From Cardiocondyla obscurior (Eukaryota > Arthropoda > Insecta > Hymenoptera > Formicidae): a stretch of DNA of 64,000 nt. Below the pieces are notes generated by a model that did no database searches, was not told the origin of the DNA, and saw only the letters and a list, made by a program, of their open reading frames with translations. The number at the start of each line of letters is the position of its first letter. Within the stretch, counting starts at the first letter, position 1. The position numbers were made by a program, and so were the translations under genes. Positions 21,652 to 34,536 of the stretch are shown here, in pieces. The stretch covers positions 2,420,501-2,484,500 of the forward strand of contig NC_091884.1 of NCBI RefSeq assembly GCF_019399895.1, written 5' to 3'.

Positions 21652-24600
21652 CTGAATAAACAAAGTCCCATGAGGAATGTAATCAATTAAATCATATTTC
21701 GACAGGCTTTGAATTATCATTAATATGCGTATACATATTGATAGTTCAATACATAATATGTAGGTCCAGTCCACTTGAATAATTTAATTTTATATCCTTA
21801 TCTCTTTTATATATACATTATGTACTTAAAAAATTATTATTAGCTATTCGCTCGTCTTCGAAATTGTTTGGTATTTTTTTTTTATATAAAAAAAGAGCTG
21901 CAATGGCGTTAGAATAAATTAATTGCATTGTAAGATTGCACGATACTTTGCACGTGTCGCTACAACGTGGAGATAAAACCGTGTTTTTCAAAAGGATTGC
22001 AATGTAACATAACGATAACATTTTAGTTTGTCTTATATAAGTAAAAACGTAATATATTGTTACAAATAAGTAATGACATTATATAAGAGATTTGTTATCT
22101 TAAAAAAAAAAAAAAAAAAGACAATGTATGCAAGTGCAACATACATTTATGTTTTAGTTAACGATAATTACAGGATAATAACATTTATATAATGATAGAT
22201 AAAATATCTTTTTAAAAATCAGGACGTCTCACAGAATTTTAGTAAAATTTCAGATATCTTTTTGAAACTATTCCCTTTGAAGATTTCTATAAATTTCCTC
22301 TCAAGAAATAATTATTTCTTATAATTAGAAAATTTATTTAAGAATTTATGTAGAAGCTAAAACGTTTTGCTAAAGTCACAAAGCATCTTGGACGTATTAT
22401 CTACACTCCAGGAATTTATTGCTATCTTATTTCTATTATTACATCTCTATCATACAATATGAATGTGATAAAGGAAGTAAGATAACAATTCGCGGATTTA
22501 TGACGTGTTTGCGAGGCTCGGTCCTTTCCCGCACTCCGAAATATTATATTACGTTTAATTATCATCGATTCCACGGTACGTAGCGCGTTAAATCTGCTAT
22601 TTATCTTTCAAATTAAATACATTACATTAATCTCTGTGTCGCAGGCTAGCTATCTTTCGGTAAGAAAACGCTCGAACGCCGCTGCATCCGTGCGACAACA
22701 TGCAAGCGTATTATTCGCAATCTCGCGAAACGTCACGTTAATTTTAGAACCGCCACACCCGCGCGTATTTTCGTCCCGTAGCCAGGTTCGCCGCGCCTTA
22801 TCGCCGCGACCTGGTGGTTTGCAAAACTTTACCGATTCCGTAAATCAATCCAGGGCAGCCGTACTCGCCGATCAGCCGATATTGCGCACCGCCGCGTTCG
22901 ACGCAGGCGAGATAAACGTACGTGCGTCCGAGAGATCGAGTGCAAAGTGATGCGTTCAACTGTTTTCACCGCGCCTCTCTCTCCACCGACGGTGGAGTAC
23001 CATATGACGCCGGTGATAAGGTCGTGGATCACGACTCGTTATTTCAAACAGACACGCGAACAGTCGGGCTTGACGGCAGCCTTCGTCCACGTTCCGTCAT
23101 CCTTCCCGGATTTCGCTCCGCCGGGCGACGCGATTATTCACAAAAATTTCACGAACAGGCACGTTCGCCCTGCCGGGCTTTCTTTGGTAAATCTCTCGTC
23201 TACGAAAGGACCGAACTGTTCCCTGTCGCTCGTTGACCGGCTCGGTTTAATAGGGACGACGTCCAGCGAGCTTCGCGTTCGCGAGCACGGTTAACTTAAT
23301 TTTCTGCTTTTTTTTTCTTTCTGTTTTTTTTTCTCGTCACCTTGCCTCACGGTGCCGACGGCTCGTAACGTGTTGACAGGGTAGAGTAGGCAGGACGCGG
23401 GAGCGAAGTCGTCGTCACGGCGTCGCGACGCTTTATAGACCGGGTTCGGGCGCCGCCCCGACCAGTGGGTACGTGCACGATGACTTTGGTGCGCCCTGCG
23501 AGCCGCGAGTACAGTCGAAGCCGCAGTATAGTCACGTACACCCGCGTTAAACGTTTTTTTTACAGCGTGCGTAGAATTCGTCCACAAGCTCTATTTGCAT
23601 CATCGTTTCCGCGAAATTCGAATCGGGATTATTTCACTCAACTGCACACCTGCACCAGCTTATTTAAGATTACCTTTGAGAAAGAAATACATACGTATAT
23701 TATTTAATTGTATTCAATACATATTAATTTCTTTGTAAAATTAAAAAAAAAAAAAAACGTATACACATATGTCGATATAAATTGCATTTTTTCTCTTAAT
23801 GATTAATTAATTATATGTCACACTCAACGTAATTTATATGAGTAATATGTAATCTCGAAAAAGTAGACTGTAAGGTAAAATACATATATATTTTGCGCAC
23901 GATTCATCATATCCTAAATAATGCATGTGAGAAAAAAACCATTTGCAGACGAACTTACCTCTTTGCACATATATCTAATAGAATGAGACAAGTCAAGGAT
24001 ATAGGTGCAAAGGGAAGGGTCAATAAACCAATGCAAATTAAATCGACAAAATAATGTTAGTCATTTTCTTATTTTTATACTGGCAAGGTGCAATCGACAC
24101 ATACTATATATTTTTTTATAATAGCATTTGTTAATGAGTATAAGTATATATCTTAGAGCATATATTATATGCTCTGAGGTACATATAATGTATCAAACGT
24201 AACCATTAACGACACAATCGTGTATTAGAAAGACAATTTACTTTCAGAATTGAGTATCTTTATTAATAGAATATCGTATATATATATAACAATCATGTTG
24301 TATATAACATACATCTGATCAGAAATATCGTTTGCCGCTCTTTTTATTCTATAAGAGCCAATTTTGTCGTAAGGTAAGATCATAACTATTTTTTTCTTAT
24401 GTGAGTGCAATATCGTTAGAACAGAGCAATATCGTTAAAATACTCGAGAAAAATATGGCATATATAGATATGGCATATTCGAGAAAAATAGCGATTGTAA
24501 ATTCGCTATTCGCTAAGCAGCGAATTATCTCAACGGCAGTTTTTGTATAACGATACTTTCGTATCTTATACATAAAAAGTGAGATATAAAAATGCATTCG

Positions 24601-24946
24601 GTCCTGGCCTTTTTCTATCTCAGAGAAAAAGTGTTCGATGTTGACCTTGCTTCGGAATTTATTTCGTACTATCATTTAACGATGTCATAATATCCAATCT
24701 ACGCGACTATACATATATATAACTAGGCAAATCCATGCCACGATTTATAACGCGACAAGTGACAACTCTGCACTTTCATCACAAGTTTCAAATACTTTAT
24801 CCCTTACGACTTGGTATAACTGTTCGTGAATATCTTTTGGATATTAAATCCAGGTCACTTATTGCGACTTATACTGTAGTAAAAACTGGCTTTGTCTTTA
24901 TCGTTGGTTACGATACTCATTGCGTACGATCTAATGACTAAAATAT
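21652..24946. other. Intergenic DNA between stomatin and GDH
   Basis: AT-rich except for a CpG island-like block at about 22620-23480, a good candidate for the distal stomatin promoter. Open frames in that block overlap on both strands and match nothing. A small local duplication of ATATGGCATAT with CGAGAAAAAT lies at 24444-24490. The GDH 3' UTR occupies the right end. Confidence 0.45.
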
Positions 24947-27900
24947 TTAAAAAGCGAGACCAGCTTCCGAATAAGTAGTAAAGATCTTCTCGATCGAATT
25001 GGCATACGCGGCCGTCCTTAAGTCAAGTCCAAGATTGAATCTCATAGCAGTCTTCATAATAGCCTACAAAAAAAAAATTAGAAAACATTAATTTATATCG
25101 AATTACTCACTCATTTATATTAGTTATATTAATTAAATACCCTAGCGGATCTCTCCATTGTATAATCCAAACCAGAGTGGACAATGTCTTTTTCGGAAGC
25201 GCCAGATATACGTTTTTGGAAGGCTTCGGACGGAGTGACGGGAATACGGCCGCCAACTCGACCAAACCTACGCTCTAAAGACTCTTGCACCGATTCTATA
25301 AAAATTAATTTATTAATTTTCTTTTCTGTTTGCAAAGATCACACTTTAAATTTAAATAAGTTTATCATTTAACGTACCTAAAAGATGATAATTAGACTCC
25401 CTTTCGTATTTAAAAGTAAGACGGCCATATGACACATGATTCAAGTTCTTTAACCACTCAAAGAACGAAACTGTAACACCACCGGCGTTAATGTACAAAT
25501 CTGGGATTACAAGGATATTTCTATCAATTAGAATTTTATCTGCGGCAGGGGTGGTCGGTCCATTAGCAGCTTCTGCGATAATCTTTGCCTTTAAAAGTAT
25601 AATTAAATTTTTTTTAATATAAATAAAATTAATTTAAAGTATAATAAAATTTGCAAATAATAAAATAATTAATCTTTACCTGGATTCGGCCAGCATTCTC
25701 TTTGGTAATTACTTTCTCTACAGCAGCAGGTATAAATATATCACATGGTTCATACATGAGATTTTCGCCTTCATATGGCTTGGCTCCCGGGAAGCCAACG
25801 ATAGTACCATTTTCTATGCGATATTCTTCCAATTCCTAATATACATATTAATATAAAGAAATAAAAAGAAAAGATTTTTATTTGATTCCGTTTCGTATAA
25901 CGTTCGTGAAAAATAATTAAAACAAGTTTGCAAAGACAATTGCTATTTACCTTTGGATTAATGCCCTCCGAATTATAAATAGACCCATCATGTTCGATCA
26001 CTCCTATGCACGCAGCACCAGCGCGATGTAAATAACGCATAGAGTGCAGGCCGACATTACCAAAGCCTTGAAGAATAAATGTTTTACCTCCCCAGCCAGG
26101 TGTAGTACCTACAAATTATTTATAATAATTAATATAATGTTTGTTACATTGTAATTTTTAAACAATTAATTTAATCCCGCATAATACGTCTCGACTATTT
26201 AACTAACAAATAAATTCACAAGTCGTACCGATCATGCTCATGTAATTAGCTTCGTTAATAAAATTTTCTAATCCGTGAAACACTCCACGTCCCGTCGCGG
26301 AAATGCGACCATGAATGCCACCTTGATTAATAGGTTTGCCAGTAACACAGGCATGAGCATTGATGTCAAGATGACCGATAGTTTTAGCATAAGTATCGGC
26401 TATCCAGGACATTTCTCGTTCACCAGTACCCATATCTGGGGCAGGAACATCCACTCCAGGACCTGAAAAGAGTAAATCCTTTGTAAAAAAAAAAAAAATA
26501 TAGAAATAAAATAATTAGCAAGCCCTTCTCACGCATGTATTAAATGCGAATTACAACGCATGTATTAAACGCTTCTGATATAAAGAATTATATCAAATTG
26601 CCCGCAATCTCAATTGTTAAAAATCTTTATTACACATAGAGAACTGCTCGCAAGCATTATTATCTATAACAGCTTGAGGTATAAATATATAAATTAAAAT
26701 ATACATGTAATATATTTGCGCACAAGTACATTACTTAATATTCACTCGTGCGCAATGTAGTTTTTTTTTAAATATTTAATACAGTATTTTATACAAACAA
26801 AAGTACTAACAAATAGCATGCGTTTAACAATCTACTCGTCATCATATTCGCTTGCACAATTCGCGAATAAATCTTTATGATAATTGAGCCAACCAGTTGT
26901 GCCTTAACAACAGTTTGGTTTGTGACGTAATCAACCTCGTGAATTCTACAGTGATAGGCATTACGAGAGCAGTGGTATAGCCTAAGACGTTTCACGTCTT
27001 CCCAACGATGTCTAAAATTATCACGCCTGTGTTCGCATCGTTTATGACGATGTTACATCAGAGATTGTCTTCGTTAAATTCACGGTCGAATAAAAGTTAG
27101 CTCCACCTTTTCTTCTCCTTTTTTCTTCTTTTTAATTAAACGCGAACTCTTACCGATGAATCCCTTCTTCGCTAATTCCAACGTGAATCTTCTGGTAATT
27201 TTTTCCAGCTCGTGTTCCGAATAGTTCTTTGGATTGATTTTAATTCCGGCTTTTGCACCACCGAACGGCACATCAACGCAGGCACATTTGAATGTCATCA
27301 AAGCCGACAGGGCTTTAACTTCGTCCCGTGAAACATCCATCGAAAAACGGATACCTATAATAAAAATCATTTATTAATTATTTCAAATAAAAATTTAGCA
27401 TTTTTAAAAGCTCCTTGCAAAGAGCAGCTATTAATTTTTTTTTAAGAAACTATGTTGTTAAATTTATATGCCAAATAAGACATATATTTTAACAACAAAT
27501 ATTAACGTTCGCAATATAAGTTCTAATTTCAATAGCAAAGTCATTATGTAAAAAATTAGGAAGTGCGAGCACATGACACATTTTTATACCATATTTACTA
27601 TCTCAAGTATCGCTCGTAACCGTGAAGGTATAAAAAGAATCTAAAAATATAATATTAATGACGTTTTACGTGGTTTTTTTTTCTCACGCATATAATCGCA
27701 TTTTATTTGCACGCTAATTTGCGTACCGCTTCTAAAATTTCACATGATACGTAATGTTAATGTATTCCTGATAATGAACTTCTTCAACAACAGCTGAAAC
27801 GCCACTTAATATATCTCTTCTAGTATCTTATGAAAAAACAGTTTGCCCTGTCATATTATCTAATACCAATTTCAATTTTGTATATCGTCATTATTATCTG

Positions 27901-29377
27901 TATCAATTAAAAATTGAAATAACACGCGATTACAGTATCTCTAAACACTATAAAGTCCATTTACCAAATTTATCTTAATTTTAAAGTTAATTTGCTTTAC
28001 CTAATTTACATTTACTGTTGCAAATACATTACGATTACCTACGTTGGAGGTACTTCTAATTTATTACGCAATGATCAAACGATATTATCTCAGTTTCAAT
28101 AACAAACACGATACACCGGCAATTATGTTATTATCTAAAAATATCGATTGTAAACTTGCCACACACAGCCTCGAGTTTTCAATGAAAAATATTGCAAGCG
28201 TTTCTCTTTCTACGAGTTAATTCCCAGCGAACGAACGAAATGAGAGATGGTCAACGAATACGAGAAGCGTTTTTAATTCGTCAGCGACCAGTAACGTGAA
28301 ACGAGATCTCTCTCTCTTTTTTTTTTTTTTTTTTCTTTCGTACAAGCAAATTATTATAACGAGTTATTAACGTTTAAAATTAAATAAATAGTTTTATAAA
28401 ATAAACCGTGCTATCTGAAACCTCCGTTAGATCTTCAACAACTTGTAAATGGTCAAGCCATAAAATTTTCTTAAGTATTCTGCATTTACGTAAGTTTAAG
28501 TAGCCTATAAATAATCAACTAACGATCAAATGTAAGAATTGTACATGTGGATGCTGTGATGGCTATCTTCGGGCAATTACACGATACTTTCCGATAAATT
28601 AATCAGTATTTAAAAATCATAGTTCGAAAATACTATCATGATTATGATATCGTTGAAGGTATGTGTGCATATTATCAGACACGTGTGGTAATGATAATCT
28701 TCTATCGCTTGCTCCATCAATATTACATAGAAAAATGAAAATAATCGAACAAGCGATCGTATCATAGATTTACGCAAAAATAACGTTAAGAATATTAACA
28801 ATGCTATTTAAATTCGTTGCACAAATCCAAAATTGACAATTGGCAAAAATCGTAAATGATAGTCAATTTAATAACAACAGTAATTAACAGAAAGGCATTT
28901 TTATATGAAAGTTATAAGACTTTTACCTCCTTTGCACGGAGTTCGGTGAGTGGAGTGCTGCGCTCGGTAGCCGGTGATCATTTCGTAGTCGCCGGAGTCG
29001 CGCCTGAGTGGGAACGTGGTCTCTAATATATGATCGCAAGGCTCCATCAGCATTAGGATACCCTTAACTTTCTTCTTGCGCTCCTCGATGGCGACTCGTG
29101 ACCGTTTGTTAATGTCCTCGACCAGCTTGTCCTCGATGATCTGGCAGGCGCGGTGGAAGAAGTACTCCACCATGTCGAAGAAGCGTGGATTCGGCGCTTC
29201 AGGCACGTCCTTTAGACGGTCCGGGATCTGGTGGTCGGCGTATCCGCGGCAGGCCGTCGTCGCCGCGTTCCAGGCGGCCGGCGTAGCCCGCGCCAGAATG
29301 CCCTGAACGTCGCCGGAGTTCGGCGCTTGCTTCAGGGCGATCGTCGACGGTCGTGCGAGGCTTCGTAGATGAAACAT
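24947..29377 (-). CDS. Gdh: Glutamate dehydrogenase, mitochondrial
   Basis: Eight exons on the minus strand: 28927-29377, 27154-27354, 26229-26462, 25951-26108, 25680-25835, 25378-25588, 25141-25295, 24947-25063, giving 560 residues, the normal length. The enzyme interconverts glutamate with 2-oxoglutarate and ammonia in the matrix, using NAD(P). The N-terminus is Arg-rich (MFHLRSLARPS) as a targeting peptide. The catalytic-lysine motif PFGGAKAGIKINP is intact, as are GFGNVG of the dinucleotide fold and INAGGVTVSFFEW. The C-terminal half (GASEKDIVHSGLDYTMERSA) is typical of the animal hexameric enzyme with its regulatory antenna. The large first intron (1.6 kb) is unusual for this locus and could hold regulatory sequence. 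Element 2 lies 224 bp upstream of the start. Confidence 0.97.
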
Positions 29378-29592
29378 TTTCGAGCGATGACGGATACTTA
29401 CGATGATCCGCTGGGTTTACCTGACGTTAACTAATGTCACGGCAGCTTCACACAGATCTTACGAGCCTTGCACCAGGCACAATCAGTTCGCCGACTACCC
29501 GCGACTCCCCCACGTTCCAAACGGCTCCCACACCTACACACACTGTCCCTTACTTCACCTAGCAGCCTAGCACCAGCCACTCGGCAGTCTCG
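29378..29592 (-). promoter_or_regulatory. GDH promoter-proximal region
   Basis: This 215 bp separates the GDH start from the inserted element and must hold the 5' UTR and core promoter. It is moderately GC-rich and shows no TATA box in a usable position, in keeping with a housekeeping-type promoter. Confidence 0.4.
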
Positions 29593-29600
29593 ACACCAAC
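29593..29600. repeat. Left target-site duplication of element 2
   Basis: ACACCAAC, identical to 32017-32024 on the other side of the element. Confidence 0.85.
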
Positions 29601-32016
29601 CAGAGAGCTGAACTTTCGATCGCGGCCGGCCACGCGTACAGATGCAGAGGCTCGTCCGTGTGAAGCCAGCGCTTCGGCTGCCGTCGGATAGAGGAAAAGG
29701 TCAGAGCTATACACTATCTGTCCTACTCTTTCGCGACGTCGTTGGTAACTCGGTAGTCTCGGTATCGCGCAAGCATGATGGAAACCGCTCGAATTCGAAC
29801 GGCTATTCTTATTTGCCATGTACTATGAAACTTACCATGTTACCATTATTACCATGTAAAATAAAAATTGAAAATAAATAAATTATTATTCATAAAGAAT
29901 CCTTCTTTTTACAAACTAAATCACTTTTATCTCATAAGTTAGCAGTACGAAATAAGCAGAGTTAATTTTTATAAATTTGTAGCTAATTTGTTGTTAAAAA
30001 GTAATTGGCAAAGAAAAAGTTCGTTACTCTCTGCTTTTATTATTATACATTTTTTAATAATGTTCAAGTAAAAGAAGATGAAGTTGGTCGCAAAGAAATT
30101 TAATCGAGATAACGCTTTGTTGCTTATTTATCGCTAAATATTTGCCAAAGGAAAATATTAAATTGCTATTTTCTTTTCTTAGTTAACAAATTGATATCTT
30201 CTACGTAAACGCTCGTTATTAGGTAACGGTTGTTGCTATTGATTCGGGGTTTCAGATATTTTGTTTAAAAATTGAAAAGAAGTCATTTCAATTGTTTAAA
30301 CAATTTTTTTACAAAAATAGTCACTCATCGGATTCGGTCGCCGGACGATGTTGCGAGTGACATAGTATAGTCTTTTCTTCAATATTAACATTTTTGCTAG
30401 TTAACAAATGGATATCTCCGAGATCGAGTGTCCGACTTTTATAATTTTTTTTTTTACAACGTTACAGCATCGTCCGACAACCGAATCCGATGAGTGACTT
30501 TTTTGCAAAAAATTATTTAAACAGTTTAAACTTTTTCGCAATGTAAAATTGCAATACTTAAATTTACAAAATTGTTAGAACGATTGGAACATGAAAGTAT
30601 ATTGCATTAATTTCTTGCGCACCTTATTTTTGAAAAATTTTAAATAATTTCCGAGAAAAAAATTAAATTTATGTACGCGTAAGAGCAGCAAAGAAGCGAG
30701 GGCTGAGTGAGCGCGCGATAGACAGCGGCGAGTATATCTTAAAGGCGATGGGCAGAATCTGTGCGTAGCGAGCGAGACAAAAAGACAACGCGCGAGCTAG
30801 ACGATATGACGACACACGAGCGAAATTAAGTGACAACGCGCGTTGTCGCCTCGTCTCGCTCGCCGCGCGCTGATTCCGTCCATCACCTTTAAGATATACA
30901 CGCCTCTGTCTATCGCGCGCTCACTCAGCCCACGCTTCTTTGCTGCTCTTACGCGTACATAAATTTAATTTTTTTCTCGGAAATTATTTAAAATTTTTCA
31001 AAAATAAGGTGCGCAAGAAATTAATGCAATATACTTTCATGTTCCAATCGTTCTAACAATTTTGTAAATTTAAGTATTGCAATTTTACATTGCGAAAAAG
31101 TTTAAACTGTTTAAATAATTTTTTGCAAAAAAGTCACTCATCGGATTCGGTTGTCGGACGATGCTGTAACGTTGTAAAAAAAAAAATTATAAAAGTCGGA
31201 CACTCGATCTCGGAGATATCCATTTGTTAACTAGCAAAAATGTTAATATTGAAGAAAAGACTATACTATGTCACTCGCAACATCGTCCGGCGACCGAATC
31301 CGATGAGTGACTATTTTTGTAAAAAAATTGTTTAAACAATTGAAATGACTTCTTTTCAATTTTTAAACAAAATATCTGAAACCCCGAATCAATAGCAACA
31401 ACCGTTACCTAATAACGAGCGTTTACGTAGAAGATATCAATTTGTTAACTAAGAAAAGAAAATAGCAATTTAATATTTTCCTTTGGCAAATATTTAGCGA
31501 TAAATAAGCAACAAAGCGTTATCTCGATTAAATTTCTTTGCGACCAACTTCATCTTCTTTTACTTGATTATTAAAAAATGTATAATAATAAAAGCAGAGA
31601 GTAACGAACTTTTCTTTGCCAATTACTTTTAACAACAAATTAGCTACAAATTTATAAAAATTAACTCTGCTTATTTCGTACTGCTAACTTATGAGATAAA
31701 AGTGATTTAGTTTGTAAAAAGAAGGATTCTTTATGAATAATAATTTATTTATTTTCAATTTTTATTTTACATGGTAATAATGGTAACATGGTAAGTTTCA
31801 TAGTACATGGCAAATAAGAGTAGCCGTTCGAATTCGAGCGGTTTCCATCATGCTTGCGCGATACCGAGACTACCGAGTTACCAACGACGTCGCGAAAGAG
31901 TAGGACAGATAGTGTATAGCTTCCTCTATCCGACGGCAGCCGAAGCGCTGGCTTCACACGGACGAGCCTCTGCATCTGTACGCGTGGCCGGCCGCGATCG
32001 AAAGTTCAGCTCTCTG
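29601..32016. mobile_element. Foldback element: 2.4-kb palindrome with hAT-type ends (element 2)
   Basis: The 2,416-bp element starts CAGAGAGCTGAAC, ends with its reverse complement, and is flanked by a perfect 8-bp duplication. Nearly all of it is one palindrome: left arm 29601-30794, right arm 30837-32016, spacer about 42 bp. I saw very few differences in the outer kilobase: a 9-bp gap near 29697-29705 against the right arm and a 2-bp gap near 30060. The inner 100 bp is more diverged. A subterminal core of about 130 bp is shared with element 1. There is no transposase frame. The mirrored open frames at 29642-29881 and 31745-31975 are repeat sequence, not a gene. RNA from either strand would fold into a hairpin of about 1.2 kb. 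Confidence 0.85.
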
Positions 32017-32024
32017 ACACCAAC
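32017..32024. repeat. Right target-site duplication of element 2
   Basis: ACACCAAC, exact copy of 29593-29600. Confidence 0.85.
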
Positions 32025-34536
32025 AGATCGTCTACTGCCATGAACATGAAGTATAAGCCAGAAGGCGCAGAAGCGACGCGCGCGATCTCGATCTAATTCC
32101 AGAGACCTCTATCGAATAGAATAACGAAGCTCCGAATTAGAAATCCCTAGTAATAAGGTATCCTGTCTTTGATTTATTCTTTTTATGCTCCTGAAGAATA
32201 CGTTTATTCTGACTTTTTTTTTCTTATTTGCAGTCTATCAATTTCAAAGCTTCGATCTTTCGAAATTGTTCAAAATTAACTGCCCTGGTATTATATTAAA
32301 AGACGTAAATCGAGGCTAAAAAATTACCGGGAACGACGTTGATAATTATTAATGTAAGTAAAATAATTAATTTAAAAAATTCGAAATTATACTTATAATT
32401 TTTCGAACATTTCCTCGAGGTATGTAATTAAAATGACAATTAATATTTCAAGGAAATACTATTGTTCAGAACACGGAAAGACATATGCGTCGGCAAGGTA
32501 ATGACTGAAATTAGCTGAATATAAAAAACCTGAATGCAAGAAAAAGCGAAAAAATGCGACACGAGTTTTCTTTCAAATGCGATTTCTTTTCAGGAATAAA
32601 ACACTTGTGGGCTCGATTGGATCTTTCTTGTACAAGCCGCTTTTTGTTTATTGCCAGGTCTCGTAAGGAACAGGACGGACATAAAGCCGTGACCAGCGCT
32701 CGTTCCATTTCTACTTCCACCTTCATGAATATCCATATGACCGCTGGGAACACCCAACTGTAGCTTGGACGAAGATGGTACTATTGCACGTGGACGTCAG
32801 CTGATAAGTGTCGTGCGCCTGCGGCACGTCAACGTCATTTCGCACAGCCTCCCTTCGTCCGCTGCCGCTGGAACAGTCTCACTTACGTTATATCAGTCGG
32901 AGTCCAGCTCTCGACTGGATCGGAGCGTTTCTCTTGTGAGTATACCTTGCGTCACTTTCGCTTACAGAGCTTAGAAAAAAAAAACGATCGAATGATAAAC
33001 ACTTTATCTTACCGTTAGCCTTAGTCCATAGCTTCGACTTCCAGCCCAGCTAATTTACCCACGCGCGAAGGGACGAGAGGCTCGAATAAGTTTCGTTAAA
33101 TTCGGCTTAGGACGAGGCTGAAAAGATAAACGGAAGAGAACCAGATTTCGCGACGAGGGAGAAACCACCGTGCGACGGGTGCGATATCCCGCACGTCGAA
33201 GGAAATATTCGAGACCTTCGATAATAGAAATCCGGACGCCGGTAGAAATTACCTCGCATAGCCGTCCGCTTGGTCGTTTGGACGAAGTCGGTTCCAGGAA
33301 ACAATTTATTGACTGGGCGCTTACCGCTCGCCAGGAGATTTACGGACCTAGTGTCGCGACAGATTGGCGGCGACCGCGGTCGTATCGTGCTCGCGTTTTG
33401 TCAGCAAAATCTACCAGCGTAATCTCTACTTCAGGCAGATACCGTGCGATATCTAACGTTTCGTAACGTTTGAGAATTTGCATGCGAAATAAATTCGAAC
33501 GTAGTTGCAAAACGGCAGGCCTCGGAGTCAATCTATTCACATTTAGTTAGCAAATTACGTTATTTTCGCTGGCATTCCGCCAGCAAATATTGTAGCAGAT
33601 ACTTTGCAAAGGCTCTTGGAAAATTTGATTAATATTTATTTCTTTTAATGTTAAATTAATTTTAATGGTGGGTTTTTTTTTTGTTTAATTTTTATGTCTT
33701 TTTTTTTAAATGTTTAAAGTAATTTTAATTTTAATTTAACTTATAAAAAAAATAGAACTTTTAACTGGTTCTCAATTTATTTTCAGTAATCGCTGATTGC
33801 GAAGTTAATTAATTTTTTTACTTCATTAAATTATGCCAATTTTTACTATTTGCACACTTCAAATTCTATCGCTATATAACGCTTGAATTTACGTTGATTA
33901 CGATCGTTAAATACTGATAATAAATAACTTGGAATTTTTATTTTACACGTATGCTTGTATTATATAAAGATTTAATTACGAGTTTATTCGCCCAAACGTG
34001 AGAACAGACTATACAATTTTCTTGTTCGATCGTTCTAAAAACGCGTGCCAATCATGCGCCTAGAATCAGTCGTTATTGCAAGATCATAGTTTTATTTGGC
34101 TTTAATTTTAGCACGATTTGAGTAACTCATTTAGCAAGAATTTCTAGTCTGCGCAAAACATTGCAGAGTTTCGTTACATCTCAAATAAATTTTTGTACAT
34201 TTACATAAAAAAAAACTTCCACTGTACTATGTATTCGTTTGTAGGAAATAATTTTTTTTTACTTTATTAATTTTATTATAATTTTTCAGCCTCCTGTTCT
34301 TCCTATATAAATTATTTTTAACATCGAAATGGGAGCCATCGTATCCACATGATGACTGAATAATTAACATTCCATTCTATTAGCAAACATTGACTTATCA
34401 GGTAAAATCAATTAATTACTTTTTTTTTTATTATTACATTAATGTAAATTTTAATTAATTTTCTTTATAGTGCCATCATCAACGTTAACAGATATGTTCC
34501 TAATTGTCGCTTAACGTAAGGTAGAAAAATAACACA
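32025..34536. other. Intergenic DNA upstream of Dic
   Basis: Mixed composition, with a GC-richer part at about 32550-33500. Overlapping open frames of 60-100 codons on both strands in that part match no family. AT-rich after 33600. The Dic promoter and any untranslated exon lie here: pyrimidine-rich acceptor-like sites end near 34290 and 34470, but none is decisive. Confidence 0.45.

Noticed and set aside
22636..23587. Several 60-115 codon open frames in a CpG-rich block
   Set aside because: Overlapping frames on both strands with no recognisable motif; high CpG content lowers stop frequency. More likely a promoter island.
29642..31975. Pair of similar open frames beginning MQRLVRVKPALRLPSDRG in both arms of element 2
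   Set aside because: They are mirror copies of the repeat arms. The related core in element 1 does not preserve the same long frame, the composition is not protein-like, and no domain is visible.
29601..32016. Possibility that the palindrome is an assembly artefact
   Set aside because: The arms differ by small gaps and by more changes near the centre, the spacer is asymmetric, and an exact 8-bp target duplication flanks the outer ends. Long-read proof is still lacking.
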